This document shows positions 8,773-16,103 of a stretch of DNA of 64,000 nt, piece after piece. The stretch comes from Methylogaea oryzae. GTDB lineage: Bacteria; Pseudomonadota; Gammaproteobacteria; Methylococcales; Methylococcaceae. Below the pieces are notes generated by a model. The model searched no databases. It saw only the letters and a program-made list of their open reading frames with translations, and was not told the DNA's origin. The stretch is from the NCBI RefSeq assembly GCF_019669985.1, contig NZ_AP019782.1, positions 984,501-1,048,500 on the forward strand, in the 5' to 3' direction. Each line of letters opens with the position of its first letter. Within the stretch, counting starts at the first letter, position 1. The translations under genes and the position numbers were made by a program.

Positions 8773-9259
8773 GCGCCAACTCCTCCCCAAACGGTTGCAG
8801 CAGCTCGGCGAAGGCCGCGACGTGCTGCGGGTAGTGGACGCGGACGAACTCGGCCAGCTTTTTCAGGGTGTCCATGCGCACGGCCAGGGCGTCGGTTTCC
8901 GGCATCATGCGGCGCATGGACGCCACCAGCTTGGCGCTGGCGTCGGCGCTGCTGCCCAGCAGCTGCACCTTGACGGCCGGTGCCATTTCCTCGTCGGCCT
9001 CGATGGCCTGGATGGTGGCCTGCACCTGGCGGATCATCACCGCCAGCGTTTGCCGCAGCACCTCTTCCACGCTGCCGCCGGCCAAAAGCTGCGCGCCGCG
9101 CGCCTTGTCCCAGTCGTCGCCGGCCGCCGCTGCTTCGGTTTTCCAGCGCCGGGCCGTGGCCTCCGATACTTTTTTCGCCTTGGCGGCGGCGGGCAGCGCC
9201 AGCCCCTCATAGATGTAGGCTTTGCGTACCGCGCTGACGACGGTTTTGTCGTGGGCCAT
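8765..9259 (-). CDS. DUF1804 / Mu gp27-like protein (probable small terminase)
   Basis: The protein has 164 residues. Residues 8-45 form a helix-turn-helix of the DUF1804 type (VRKAYIYEGLALPAAAKAKK, then SEATARRWKTEA). A helical region and a conserved tail with VRVHYPQH follow. Mu gp27 lies just before the large terminase gp28 and is thought to be the small subunit that recognises the pac end. It starts one base after the stop of the gp26 homologue (TAGATG). Confidence 0.8.
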   Translation of the reverse strand: MAHDKTVVSAVRKAYIYEGLALPAAAKAKKVSEATARRWKTEAAAAGDDWDKARGAQLLAGGSVEEVLRQTLAVMIRQVQATIQAIEADEEMAPAVKVQLLGSSADASAKLVASMRRMMPETDALAVRMDTLKKLAEFVRVHYPQHVAAFAELLQPFGEELARG

Positions 9260-9556
9260 CTACGCCCCCGGCCCCGGCTTGCCCACGCCCGGCACTTCGC
9301 TGTTGCCGGTGGCCACGTCCTGGCCGCGCTCGGTCAACTCCACCACGTCGTGGTTGTGCCAGCGCGCAAGGCGGGTTTCCACTAGCCACGCGCATTCGCA
9401 CCGCAGCAGGTCGAGGCTGCACGGATAGCCGATGTCGTCCAGGTGCGCGCGCAAATCGGCCACCGGCAGCCTGTAGCGTGGCGCCAGGGTTAACGCGATG
9501 AGGATGGCCAGACGGCGGTTTCGTTCGGCCAGCTTTTGGGCGGCGCTCGTAGTCAT
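9260..9556 (-). CDS. Mu gp26-like protein (winged-helix-like)
   Basis: This 98-residue protein resembles the Mu gp26 / VpaChn25_0724 family of phage proteins, which sit between gp25 and gp27. It has an N-terminal helix with RNRRLAILIALTLAP and a central winged-helix-like stretch ending in LVETRLARWHNHDVVELTERG, which reads like an arm-turn-arm DNA-binding segment. The function is unproven. It overlaps the gp25 stop by four bases (ATGA). Confidence 0.7.
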   Translation of the reverse strand: MTTSAAQKLAERNRRLAILIALTLAPRYRLPVADLRAHLDDIGYPCSLDLLRCECAWLVETRLARWHNHDVVELTERGQDVATGNSEVPGVGKPGPGA

Positions 9557-9918
9557 TTTCTATTGCCGTTGATAATCGCGGTGTGGATCGATTTCAGCAG
9601 GTCGTTGCTGGAGTCCAGTTTGCCGATGACCTCGCCCAGCTCGCGGCTCACGTCGCCGATCTGGTTGGTCAGGTTGATGGTGGTCTGGTTGATGCGTTCG
9701 TGTAGGTCGGAAATGTGCTTCTCTTTCGGCGCGCTATGGAATTGGCCCTCGATTTCTGATTGGCGGTTGCGCAACCCACCCATATCGTCTTCCGCTTTGG
9801 CTATCCGCCTATCGAGCCGGTCCAGTCCGCGAACGACCGGCCAATAAAACGCCACGGCCAGCACCGTGGCCCCCTTCCAAATCACGTCCACCCAAAATGC
9901 CGCGTCTAAATCGCCCAT
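9553..9918 (-). CDS. DUF2730 / Mu gp25-like membrane-anchored coiled-coil protein
   Basis: This 121-residue protein has one N-terminal membrane segment (about residues 12-30, WKGATVLAVAFYWPVV), then a long amphipathic helix with heptad spacing (residues 33-110). This is the DUF2730 pattern of Mu gp25. Its role is not known; the layout suits a small membrane-bound accessory protein of late gene expression or lysis. It starts 13 bases after the DksA-like gene ends and overlaps the next gene by four bases. Confidence 0.75.
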   Translation of the reverse strand: MGDLDAAFWVDVIWKGATVLAVAFYWPVVRGLDRLDRRIAKAEDDMGGLRNRQSEIEGQFHSAPKEKHISDLHERINQTTINLTNQIGDVSRELGEVIGKLDSSNDLLKSIHTAIINGNRK

Positions 9919-9931
9919 ACGTCCTCGCTTG

Positions 9932-10132
9932 TTATTCCGTCAGTTGATATTCCATGGCGCAATCCAAACACCGCACCGCCCGAGGGTTGGCCTGCAAAAT
10001 CTCCGGCTGCACCGGGTCGAAACACTCCCGGCAGATGACGCCGATGGCGTCATGCAACTGGGACTGGTCCGGCTCGGTGCTGTCGCGCAGGCGTTGCAGG
10101 CAGGCCAGGCGTTCGGCTTCGGTTACTACCAA
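9932..10132 (-). CDS. TraR/DksA-type zinc finger protein
   Basis: This 66-residue protein has a C4 zinc finger with cysteines at 34, 37, 55 and 58 (CRECFDPVQPEIL, then CLDC), as in TraR/DksA-like phage proteins. Family members can bind the secondary channel of RNA polymerase and alter promoter choice; here the short form lacks most of the coiled coil. The start is taken as TTG at 10132 because it overlaps the upstream stop (GGTTGGTAG). No ATG is available in the expected place. Confidence 0.75.
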   Translation of the reverse strand: MVVTEAERLACLQRLRDSTEPDQSQLHDAIGVICRECFDPVQPEILQANPRAVRCLDCAMEYQLTE

Positions 10133-10290
10133 CCGCGTACCTCGTAGCGGCTACGGCGGCGCTTGCTCTTACTGCGGCGGATCACCGGCATGCCTGCCGG
10201 CGGCGCCGGATTGGCCATCAGCAGCATCATGCTCGGCACGGCCAGGCCGGCGAACAGCGAGCCCAAATGACGTAGGGGCGACGCCCGCAT
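10126..10290 (-). CDS. Small membrane or lysis-associated protein
   Basis: This frame of 54 residues starts at the ATG sharing a base with the preceding TGA (TGATG) and ends overlapping the zinc-finger gene. It has one predicted membrane segment (about residues 10-27, SLFAGLAVPSMMLLM) followed by a proline stretch and a very basic tail (RRSKSKRRRSR). That layout, next to a holin-like gene and a lytic transglycosylase, fits a small lysis accessory such as a spanin-like or pinholin-like protein. No family was recognised. Confidence 0.6.
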   Translation of the reverse strand: MRASPLRHLGSLFAGLAVPSMMLLMANPAPPAGMPVIRRSKSKRRRSRYEVRGW

Positions 10291-10469
10291 CAACGCACCC
10301 GATCCGGCAACAGCCCGGTGGCGCCGGCGCCGGCGAACGCCATGGCGACGGCAGTAACGGCGTCCGACTGCTCCGGCGAAAACGCGAACAGGCCGAATGC
10401 TGCCCCCAATTGAATCAATGCGCGGTACGTGCTGGCCTCGCGCAGCCGGGCGGCAATGAAATCGCTCAT
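10290..10469 (-). CDS. Putative holin-like small membrane protein
   Basis: A 59-residue frame starts ATGAGC, overlapping the stop of the transglycosylase (ATGA), and ends on a TGATG overlap with the next gene. It begins MSDFIAARLREASTYRALIQ and contains two hydrophobic stretches (about 17-31 and 38-54) joined by the polar turn SPEQSD, then a basic end. The pattern of a short amphipathic start and two helices around a polar turn is common in small phage holins. It is adjacent to the muralytic enzyme, so a holin role is inferred, not shown. Confidence 0.7.
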   Translation of the reverse strand: MSDFIAARLREASTYRALIQLGAAFGLFAFSPEQSDAVTAVAMAFAGAGATGLLPDRVR

Positions 10470-11026
10470 CGGTCGTACTCCTCAAAACGCGCGCCGTTGC
10501 GGCGCAATTTGTCGATGTATTGCTGGTTCTCCCAGCGTCCGTTACCCGTGCGGCGCGGCGTGCCGGCGTTGTAGGCCGCTGCCACGCCTTGCCAACCGAA
10601 CCCCGATAGAAACCGCTCGCGCAGCCGTTCAAGCAGCAGGCAGCCGCAGTACAGGCCCCACACGCCGTTGAGCTGCTCGAACGGGCCGCGAAACCCCCGC
10701 TCCCGCGCCACGGCGCCCATCACTTGCATCGGCCCCCAGGAGGTGCGCTGGCCGCGCCATTCGCCGGCGCGGGCCGCCGCGTCCGGCGCTTGGGGGTAGA
10801 AATCGGCCGGCGGCATCGCGGACGCCGCTTCGTCGGTTGTCAGCCGGCGGAACGGCTTACCGGTGAGCGGATCGACGATCCAGCGGTAGACCGGCTCGTA
10901 ACGGGTGGCAGCCATATCGCCGCTGGATTCGGTAAGGACAAACGCCCTCAGCAGGCTTTCCGGGATGTGATGCGTGGCCGCTTTGACGCGGATGGCGTCG
11001 GCGAGTTGCTGGCTGATGCCTGACAT
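10466..11026 (-). CDS. Phage lytic transglycosylase (SLT family endolysin)
   Basis: This 186-residue muralytic enzyme is the probable endolysin. It has the SLT signature: catalytic Glu33 in LTESSGD, then SWGPMQVMG (about residues 108-116) and the AAYNAGTPRRTGNG motif near residue 160. It cleaves the glycan between MurNAc and GlcNAc. There is no signal peptide, so it needs the holin encoded immediately downstream. It opens the late lysis module after the transcription terminator at 11124-11149. Confidence 0.88.
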   Translation of the reverse strand: MSGISQQLADAIRVKAATHHIPESLLRAFVLTESSGDMAATRYEPVYRWIVDPLTGKPFRRLTTDEAASAMPPADFYPQAPDAAARAGEWRGQRTSWGPMQVMGAVARERGFRGPFEQLNGVWGLYCGCLLLERLRERFLSGFGWQGVAAAYNAGTPRRTGNGRWENQQYIDKLRRNGARFEEYDR

Positions 11027-11123
11027 GACGGCCCCTGTCTGGTGGATGGCTGCGCGATTCGGTAGCCGACAGGATAGGAGCGAGGGGGACGGCGATTAAC
11101 CCGGATGAGTTTCCGATGGGCAC

Positions 11124-11149
11124 AAAAAAGCCCCGACGGGCGGGGCTTT
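11124..11149 (-). terminator. Intrinsic terminator after the lipoprotein pair
   Basis: A perfect 9-bp stem, AAAGCCCCG with CGGGGCTTT and a 5-base loop, is followed on the minus strand by six T residues. It ends the transcript carrying Mor and the two lipoprotein genes and separates the middle from the late genes. The late promoter should therefore lie in 11027-11123. Confidence 0.8.
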
Positions 11150-11170
11150 GATTCGCTTGGGTGGCGCGCC

Positions 11171-11788
11171 CTATGGGGCCTGAAGTGCTTGGGAAATCTG
11201 GCCGTTGAACAGCTCCTCGATTTTACGCTTAAAAGCGGCTGGGGCTGCTTTTTCGGCCATGCCGGTGGGGTTCCAGGCGCTCGATCCTATGTCGTCTTTG
11301 CCGCGTGTCGACTTTTCGGCCAAAACGCTACCATCGGCGGCAATAGCCTCCATGGTCACATCGTAATGAAGGGTTGCGCCAATCATCGTGTCGACTTTCC
11401 ACTCCCGCAGCGTCAGCAACAAGGATGCCGGCTTCCCGAAGGACTGCAAGGCGCGGACTGCGTCGGCACGGCTCTGGTTCGGGCTGATAGGCACGGTGGT
11501 CGCGTCGCCAAGGGCGCTTGCCAGCGTTTTGGCCATATCGGCCGCCAACGGCTGACCAGACTGCGTACTGACGTCGAATGGGTTGCCATAGCCGCCCCGT
11601 TGTATGCCCACGAAGCTTTCGGCCTTATCGTGGTCGAGAACGTAGGGCCGGCGATCCTGCACGCCCACCGCCAAAGGCTTATGGCTTGAAGACGATAGCG
11701 CCGGCGAGGCCAGCGTGTAGTCGTGTTTTTGGCCGAAGGCGCAGCCGGCAAGGCTTGCGGCCAGAAAAAGCAATGCAATCATCTTCAT
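11171..11788 (-). CDS. Prophage-encoded lipoprotein, paralogue 1
   Basis: This 205-residue protein has a lipoprotein signal: MKMIALLFLAASLAGC with lipobox LAGC at residues 13-16. The mature part has VGVQDRRPYV, VGIQRG, MAKTLASAL, SRADAVRAL and GATLHYDVTME. It is a close relative of the neighbouring gene, which has the same length and motifs. The function is unknown; the beta-rich repeated motifs suggest a periplasmic or outer-membrane anchored protein. Being between Mor and the terminator, it is likely cargo expressed with the middle genes. Confidence 0.75.
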   Translation of the reverse strand: MKMIALLFLAASLAGCAFGQKHDYTLASPALSSSSHKPLAVGVQDRRPYVLDHDKAESFVGIQRGGYGNPFDVSTQSGQPLAADMAKTLASALGDATTVPISPNQSRADAVRALQSFGKPASLLLTLREWKVDTMIGATLHYDVTMEAIAADGSVLAEKSTRGKDDIGSSAWNPTGMAEKAAPAAFKRKIEELFNGQISQALQAP

Positions 11789-11798
11789 GATTGTCTCC

Positions 11799-12416
11799 TT
11801 ATTGCGTCAGCGCCGGTGAAATCTGCCCGAACAGTGCCTCCAAATGGCGCGGCACGGCGGACGGTGCGTTGAATCCCGGATAGCCGGTCGGGTGCGGTGC
11901 CGTGTCGTCGACCGCCTCGCTACCGTGAATCCGCGCGGAGGCCAACGTATGGCCGTCCGCGCCCAGCGCTTCCATTTCCATGTCGTAGTGCAGCGTTGCC
12001 CCGACGTAGGCGTCCGATCGCCACTCGTTTAGCGTCAGCAGCACGGCGCGTTTTCCGTCGGCGTGCAGCGTACGGATTGCGTCGGCGCGGCTCAGATTGG
12101 AGCCGATCGACACCGGAGTGGCGCCGCGTAATGCGCCGGCCAGGGTTTTGGCCATGTCGTCCGCCAGCGGAGCGCCCGACGCGGTATGAATATCGTACGG
12201 AATCCCTACAGCGGCGCGCTGTAGCCCGACAAAATCGGGGCTTTTGTTGTGGCTGACGATGTAGGGCCGGCGATCTTGCACACCGACGACTAGCGGTGCG
12301 CCGGTATACGGCAACGTGAGCGACGCGCCCGCGTAGTTGTATTTCTGGCCGATGGCCGATTGGCCGGCGCAGCCGGAAAGGCTGGCGGCCAAAAGAATCA
12401 GTGCAACGATCTTCAT
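11799..12416 (-). CDS. Prophage-encoded lipoprotein, paralogue 2
   Basis: This protein also has 205 residues from the ATG at 12416, which was preferred to an upstream ATG because it begins the signal peptide directly (MKIVALILLAASLSGC). The lipobox is LSGC at 13-16. It shares VGVQDRRPYI, VGLQRA, MAKTLAGAL, SRADAIRTL and GATLHYDMEME with paralogue 1, ten bases downstream, so the pair arose by tandem duplication and then diverged. No known family was recognised. Confidence 0.75.
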   Translation of the reverse strand: MKIVALILLAASLSGCAGQSAIGQKYNYAGASLTLPYTGAPLVVGVQDRRPYIVSHNKSPDFVGLQRAAVGIPYDIHTASGAPLADDMAKTLAGALRGATPVSIGSNLSRADAIRTLHADGKRAVLLTLNEWRSDAYVGATLHYDMEMEALGADGHTLASARIHGSEAVDDTAPHPTGYPGFNAPSAVPRHLEALFGQISPALTQ

Positions 12417-12491
12417 GATGTCTCCTTGTTGAATAGATGTCCTGCCAACCAAACCGCGCTCCGCGCCGTTGGAGTCGGAGTATACCCTGGC

Positions 12492-12896
12492 CTACGCCGT
12501 CTCGCCGAACATGTCCAGCTGGTCGTGCAGCGCGGTGCGGTTGACGATGTTGCGGATGGTGCGCACGTCCAGGCGGTAGGCCAGCGCCAGGGTGGCCTGG
12601 GATTTGTGCAGCACGTAGTAGTCGTGGCAGATGGCGGCGTCGCGCACGGCGCGCATGGCGGCGCTGGCCTTGGCGACAGGCAGTTCGGCGCCGGGGAACT
12701 CCCTGGCCAGGAGCAGGGCGGCGTCGTGGCCGACGATGCCGACCAGGGCGCAATCGGCGTTGAGGTCGCCGGGCTTGGGCACGTACACATAGGCGCCCCC
12801 GCGCGCCTCCACCAGCCGCAGCGTGGCCGGCAGGCCGATCCAGTCCACCAGCCGGCGCGTGCTGGCCGGTAGGAGGTGCAGGGGGATATCAGCCAC
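12492..12896 (-). CDS. mor: Mor-type transcription activator
   Basis: This 134-residue protein resembles the Mor/C activator family that turns on middle and late Mu transcription. The N-terminal domain contains GGAYVYVPKPGD, and the C-terminus has the helix-turn-helix ALAYRLDVRTIRNIVN (about residues 109-124). The start is GTG at 12896, inside the last codons of the upstream gene (CTCCGTGGCTGA). Only one Mor/C family gene is visible in the window. Confidence 0.85.
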   Translation of the reverse strand: MADIPLHLLPASTRRLVDWIGLPATLRLVEARGGAYVYVPKPGDLNADCALVGIVGHDAALLLAREFPGAELPVAKASAAMRAVRDAAICHDYYVLHKSQATLALAYRLDVRTIRNIVNRTALHDQLDMFGETA

Positions 12897-13479
12897 GGAG
12901 CTGGGCCTCCAGGGCCGCCAGCTTGGCTTCCATCGCCTCGCGGCCTGGGCCGGGTTTGGCGCTGGCGATGAGGGTTTTGAGGCCGTTAATCTCGTTGACC
13001 AGATTGGCGCGTTTAACGGCGGCGCCGGGCGCGGTTTTGGCGGTATCGGCGGACGGCTCGTGATCCTCCCAACGCCGCTCGGATAACCAGCCCTGCGGCC
13101 ACTTTCTGGCGATGCCGTCGCGGGTTTCCTCCTTGCCCCACTGGCGTTTTTCGGCGGTGGCGGCCTGGATGATGATCTCGGCCGTGGCGGCATCGATCTC
13201 GCCCAAGCGGTGCCAGACCATGGCGGCGTTGTTCTTGCCTTTCTTGTAGCCATAGGCCTTCCAGAATCGGTCGAACGCCGCGCGCTCGGCGCCGGACAGG
13301 CGGCCGTACCAGTCCACGCCGGTTTCGCGCGGTTCGTGGGGTTTCGCGGCGCCGTAGCCGGCGGCCGAGAGAAAGTCCCAACCCTGCTCCAGGCGCTCCA
13401 GCGCCTCCGGCCATTGCTCTGGCTTGATGCGCAGCGGCTCGAATTTGGCTTGGATGAAGGAGCGTTTGGTGTGGCTCAC
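12889..13479 (-). CDS. Phage replication-type C-terminal domain protein, function uncertain
   Basis: This 196-residue protein has a central block, FWKAYGYKKGKNNAAMVWHR, followed by a helical region and WPQGWLSERRWED. That block is typical of the C-terminal part of phage replication initiators and replisome organisers. The first 60 residues show no known domain, and the last 50 are Ala/Lys/Glu-rich and probably helical. It lies upstream of Mor in the middle operon. Mu needs no replication organiser of this kind, so the role is unclear. Confidence 0.6.
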   Translation of the reverse strand: MSHTKRSFIQAKFEPLRIKPEQWPEALERLEQGWDFLSAAGYGAAKPHEPRETGVDWYGRLSGAERAAFDRFWKAYGYKKGKNNAAMVWHRLGEIDAATAEIIIQAATAEKRQWGKEETRDGIARKWPQGWLSERRWEDHEPSADTAKTAPGAAVKRANLVNEINGLKTLIASAKPGPGREAMEAKLAALEAQLRG

Positions 13480-13682
13480 GGCTTTTTGTCTTCCCGGCTA
13501 TGGAACCATTCGCGGTATTCCATGAAGACCTTCCAGCCGCCCAGCGTGTCGATTAGTGCGTGCTGCGCGCGGTTGCTTAGGATGGCGGCCCAGCATAACA
13601 GCGCCATCAACAGGCAGATTCCGCCCAGGACCATGGCGATATAGCCGATATAAAACGCCACATGTACGACTGATTCACTCAT
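13476..13682 (-). CDS. Small membrane protein
   Basis: This 68-residue protein from the ATG at 13682 shares a base with the GemA stop (TGATG). One or two hydrophobic segments cover residues about 6-34 (HVAFYIGYIAMVLGGICLLM), followed by a soluble tail with WFHSREDKKP. No family is recognised. It overlaps the next gene by four bases. Confidence 0.6.
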   Translation of the reverse strand: MSESVVHVAFYIGYIAMVLGGICLLMALLCWAAILSNRAQHALIDTLGGWKVFMEYREWFHSREDKKP

Positions 13683-14119
13683 CACCGCGCCCTCCGCTTC
13701 TTGTCAATCTCCAACGCCGCCACGATCCGCAGCAGCCCCTCGTCGGTGGCGAACTCCAGCGCGTCCACGCCGGCCAGGCGCTGGACCATGCTCGTGCCGC
13801 TCTTCCCGGCTTTGGTGACATAGGCCCAGGGCCGGCCGGAGTCGGCCAACAAGGCGCCGATCTTGCGCAACAGGGGCCGCTCGGCCAGGTTGTTGGGGCG
13901 GCCGGCGTTGGGGTCTACGGCGCCCGTAATCCGCGCCAGGTGATCCAGCACTTTGCCGCGGCCGAGGGGCGTTAATTGTTTGGACGATGTCAGGCCGGGT
14001 ATGCCGGAAACCTCGCGCAGCATGTGCTCGTAGGCGTCGCGGTCCATGCCGGCCCGCTTGGCCAGCAGGTGGATTTTTCCCAGCTCGCGCTGGCGGAGGT
14101 CGGGTGTCCTGGTGCTCAT
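13682..14119 (-). CDS. gemA: GemA-like protein (Mu gp16)
   Basis: This 145-residue protein of the GemA (DUF1018) family has an N-terminal ELGKIHLLAKRAGMDRDAYE block, a LTSSKQLTPLGRGKVLDHLA segment, and a C-terminus ending in basic residues. In Mu, GemA is a middle-region product that modulates host gene expression and DNA supercoiling. It sits three genes upstream of Mor, as in Mu. Confidence 0.85.
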   Translation of the reverse strand: MSTRTPDLRQRELGKIHLLAKRAGMDRDAYEHMLREVSGIPGLTSSKQLTPLGRGKVLDHLARITGAVDPNAGRPNNLAERPLLRKIGALLADSGRPWAYVTKAGKSGTSMVQRLAGVDALEFATDEGLLRIVAALEIDKKRRAR

Positions 14120-14361
14120 AGATCGCCCAAGCCGAACACCACGAAGTCGTCGCGCTGCTCGAAATCGGTCACGTAGGTGATGCGCTTGCTGACCTCGCGG
14201 CCGGTGTACGAATAACCCCCAACATCCATGAGTACTTCCTGCAGGCGCACCGTGTCGCCCTCCTGGAATCCGCGATCATTGCGCCTAATTTCGAACGGCT
14301 TTTTACCGCTCACCACAGGTTCAAAATAGGTCCGTAGTATTTTCAGATCGTGGTTAGCCAT
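14116..14361 (-). CDS. DUF3850 / ASCH-type RNA-binding-fold protein
   Basis: This 81-residue protein begins MANHDLKILRTYFEPVVSGK and continues with KPFEIRRNDRGFQEGDTVRL, the diagnostic start of DUF3850. It is a small beta-barrel ASCH/PUA-like fold often found in phages and thought to bind RNA or modified nucleotides. The start ATG lies in the last codons of the upstream gene (GGCATGGCTAAC). The family assignment is firm, the biological role is not. Confidence 0.75.
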   Translation of the reverse strand: MANHDLKILRTYFEPVVSGKKPFEIRRNDRGFQEGDTVRLQEVLMDVGGYSYTGREVSKRITYVTDFEQRDDFVVFGLGDL

Positions 14362-15037
14362 GCCCAATCCTCCCCTGCGCCCCGCCCACGGCGCCGACGC
14401 CGTGGTCCAGCCTGGCGTTGCGGCCGGCGCGGTGGCCGCGCATGGAATCGCCATAGTCGCGGCCGCCGCTGCGGTCGCGGGCGTCCAGCTTGTCCAGATT
14501 CTTAAACCGCTTGGCTTTGTAGGCGTCGATGGCGGTGGTGTCTTCCTCGCTACGGGCGAAGGCGCGGACGGTCGAGGCCACGGCAAACACCCAGCCCTGG
14601 CAGAATTCGTCCGCTCGCCGGGTTTTTCCGGCGGGCTTGCAGCGCTTGAGATGGGTTTTGATGTGCTCGGTTCGCGCCGCCTTGCACTGGCGCAGCAAGA
14701 CGGTGAAGGCGTAGGCGGCGATTTCCGCTTTGGGGCCGATGCCGATAAACAGCCACTGGGCGGCAATTCCGGGCACCCCGGAGAAAACCAGATCGCAGCC
14801 AAAGGCGCGCCCAACCACTCCGGCGAGAGTCGCCTCCCAGTTCGAAGGCTGTTTGGTGGCGCCCGATTTGGCGCCGGCCTCGGCAGCCTCCGACGCCAGC
14901 ACGTCGCTGTGCTCGATGCCGTATTGCTCCATCAGCGCCTGCGCCTGCCGCATGGCCGTGGCGGATTCGTGGGCGTTGGCGGATTTGGCCAGGGCTAGGC
15001 ACTTCTTGATCTTGGCTAGGGCTTTGTCTTTGTCCAT
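14354..15037 (-). CDS. DUF2786 domain protein
   Basis: This 227-residue protein has DUF2786 at residues 3-42 (KALAKIKKCLALAKSANAHE, then a MRQAQALMEQYG stretch), followed by a DUF7168-type region through about residue 200 with KAEIAAYAFTVLLRQCK. The C-terminal 30 residues are Gly/Arg/His-rich and may be disordered. Such proteins are common in the early/middle regions of Mu-like phages; the function is unknown. Confidence 0.75.
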   Translation of the reverse strand: MDKDKALAKIKKCLALAKSANAHESATAMRQAQALMEQYGIEHSDVLASEAAEAGAKSGATKQPSNWEATLAGVVGRAFGCDLVFSGVPGIAAQWLFIGIGPKAEIAAYAFTVLLRQCKAARTEHIKTHLKRCKPAGKTRRADEFCQGWVFAVASTVRAFARSEEDTTAIDAYKAKRFKNLDKLDARDRSGGRDYGDSMRGHRAGRNARLDHGVGAVGGAQGRIGHG

Positions 15038-15043
15038 GGTCGT

Positions 15044-15199
15044 CTACTCGTAAAAACGAACTTCGGTTTCAATCGAGATCGTCATGCCGTCTTCCTGCGC
15101 GAAGCTGAAAACCTCGAACTCCAGCGACCCTGGCGCATTACTGGTCCAGTATTTCCGCATCAGCGTCCGCAACTCGTTTTCAAGTTCTTCTTTGTCCAT
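15044..15199 (-). CDS. Hypothetical acidic small protein
   Basis: This 51-residue frame starts at ATG 15199 and ends seven bases before the DUF2786 start. It is acidic and helical at first (MDKEELENELRTLMRKY) with a beta-type end (SLEFEVFSFAQEDG). No family is recognised. Dense packing within the middle operon supports it. Confidence 0.5.
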   Translation of the reverse strand: MDKEELENELRTLMRKYWTSNAPGSLEFEVFSFAQEDGMTISIETEVRFYE

Positions 15200-15257
15200 G
15201 GGTTCCTCGTCGATGTAGGGCGGATGCCCGTTAGGGCGATCCGCCGCCTGAGTGGCT

Positions 15258-15425
15258 CTAACCTTCGTCTTTCTTATGCTCGATGACGATTTTGATGTTC
15301 TCGCCATCGCCGCCGGAGTTAAGCATTGCGAAGTCGTCGGAGTCGGCGACGCCGCAATACCCGTATTCCCGCGACAGGCGTTGCTGTGCGAAGGCCTTAA
15401 TTTCCTCAAGAGCTGGGTTTTTCAT
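15258..15425 (-). CDS. Hypothetical acidic small protein
   Basis: This 55-residue frame starts at ATG 15425 with a good AGGAG ribosome site about 7 bases upstream. The protein begins MKNPALEEIKAFAQQRLSRE and ends in a lysine/acid tail after the beta strand ENIKIVIEH. No family is recognised. A 58-bp gap separates it from the next small gene. Confidence 0.55.
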   Translation of the reverse strand: MKNPALEEIKAFAQQRLSREYGYCGVADSDDFAMLNSGGDGENIKIVIEHKKDEG

Positions 15426-15544
15426 TTTGTCTCCTGCTGCTCATCACAAATCGGCAGGACAGCCGATTTGCACGGCTCGTCCGCCCGAAGGGGGCCGCCC
15501 CATGGATGGGGGGGCATGAATACCCGGCCGCCACGCCGGGCAGA

Positions 15545-15580
15545 CGGGACCATTTCCTTGGGGTCAGGAAAATGGTCCCG
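15545..15580 (-). terminator. Hairpin downstream of the HU gene
   Basis: An 11-bp perfect inverted repeat, CGGGACCATTT with AAATGGTCCCG and a 14-base loop, lies ten bases after the HU stop codon. There is no T-run, so it may stabilise the HU mRNA end or act as a partial terminator. Nothing else is recognised between 15426 and 15589. Confidence 0.45.
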
Positions 15581-15589
15581 TTTCGCTGC

Positions 15590-15865
15590 TTAAACCGCGT
15601 CCTTCAACGCCTTGGCCGGGGCGAAATGCACCTTCTTGCCGGCCGGAATGGTGATGGCCTCGCCCGTTTGCGGGTTGCGGCCCTGACGGGCGGCGCGCTC
15701 CTTGACGGTCAGCTTGCCCAGGCCGGGCAGCGGCACTTCGTCGCCCTTGGCTAGGGCATTGGTGACGGCGGTGCCGATGGCTTCCAGTACGTCGTCGATC
15801 TGGCGCTTGTTGATTTCGTCGCCCAGGTGGCCGTGGATCGCTTCGATCAGGTCTTTCTTGGTCAT
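15590..15865 (-). CDS. HU-family DNA-binding protein
   Basis: This 91-residue protein of the HU/IHF family has the N-terminal helix MTKKDLIEAIHGHLG and a signature with GRNPQTGEAITIPAGKK (residues 63-79), the beta-arm region with the conserved Pro. It bends DNA. Mu transposition needs host HU and IHF; this phage carries its own HU in the middle operon, which could support transpososome assembly. It is closer to the HU-beta type than to IHF. Confidence 0.88.
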   Translation of the reverse strand: MTKKDLIEAIHGHLGDEINKRQIDDVLEAIGTAVTNALAKGDEVPLPGLGKLTVKERAARQGRNPQTGEAITIPAGKKVHFAPAKALKDAV

Positions 15866-15911
15866 GGTTTACTCCGGTTGTGGTTGGTGGTGCCGTCCTG
15901 GCGGTGTGTCC

Positions 15912-16103
15912 CTATTCGGTTTTGCCGGTGGTGATGAGCAGCGTGCCGTCATCGTCGACCTGGAAGTTCTCCGTGGTCAGCACAATGCGCCGGCCGTCGA
16001 TCTCGGCGGCCATCGGCTCGCTTTCGAGATCGTCCCCATCGTCGGTATTGCGCCGGATACCCGCCAAACGCAGTAGCAGCATGTGCAGAGTTACGGGCTT
16101 CAT
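15912..16103 (-). CDS. Hypothetical small protein
   Basis: This 63-residue frame overlaps the DUF3164 stop by four bases (ATGA). It starts MKPVTLHMLLLRLAGIRRNT, then is acidic (DDGDDLESE) and ends in short beta-type strands. No family is recognised. Confidence 0.5.
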   Translation of the reverse strand: MKPVTLHMLLLRLAGIRRNTDDGDDLESEPMAAEIDGRRIVLTTENFQVDDDGTLLITTGKTE

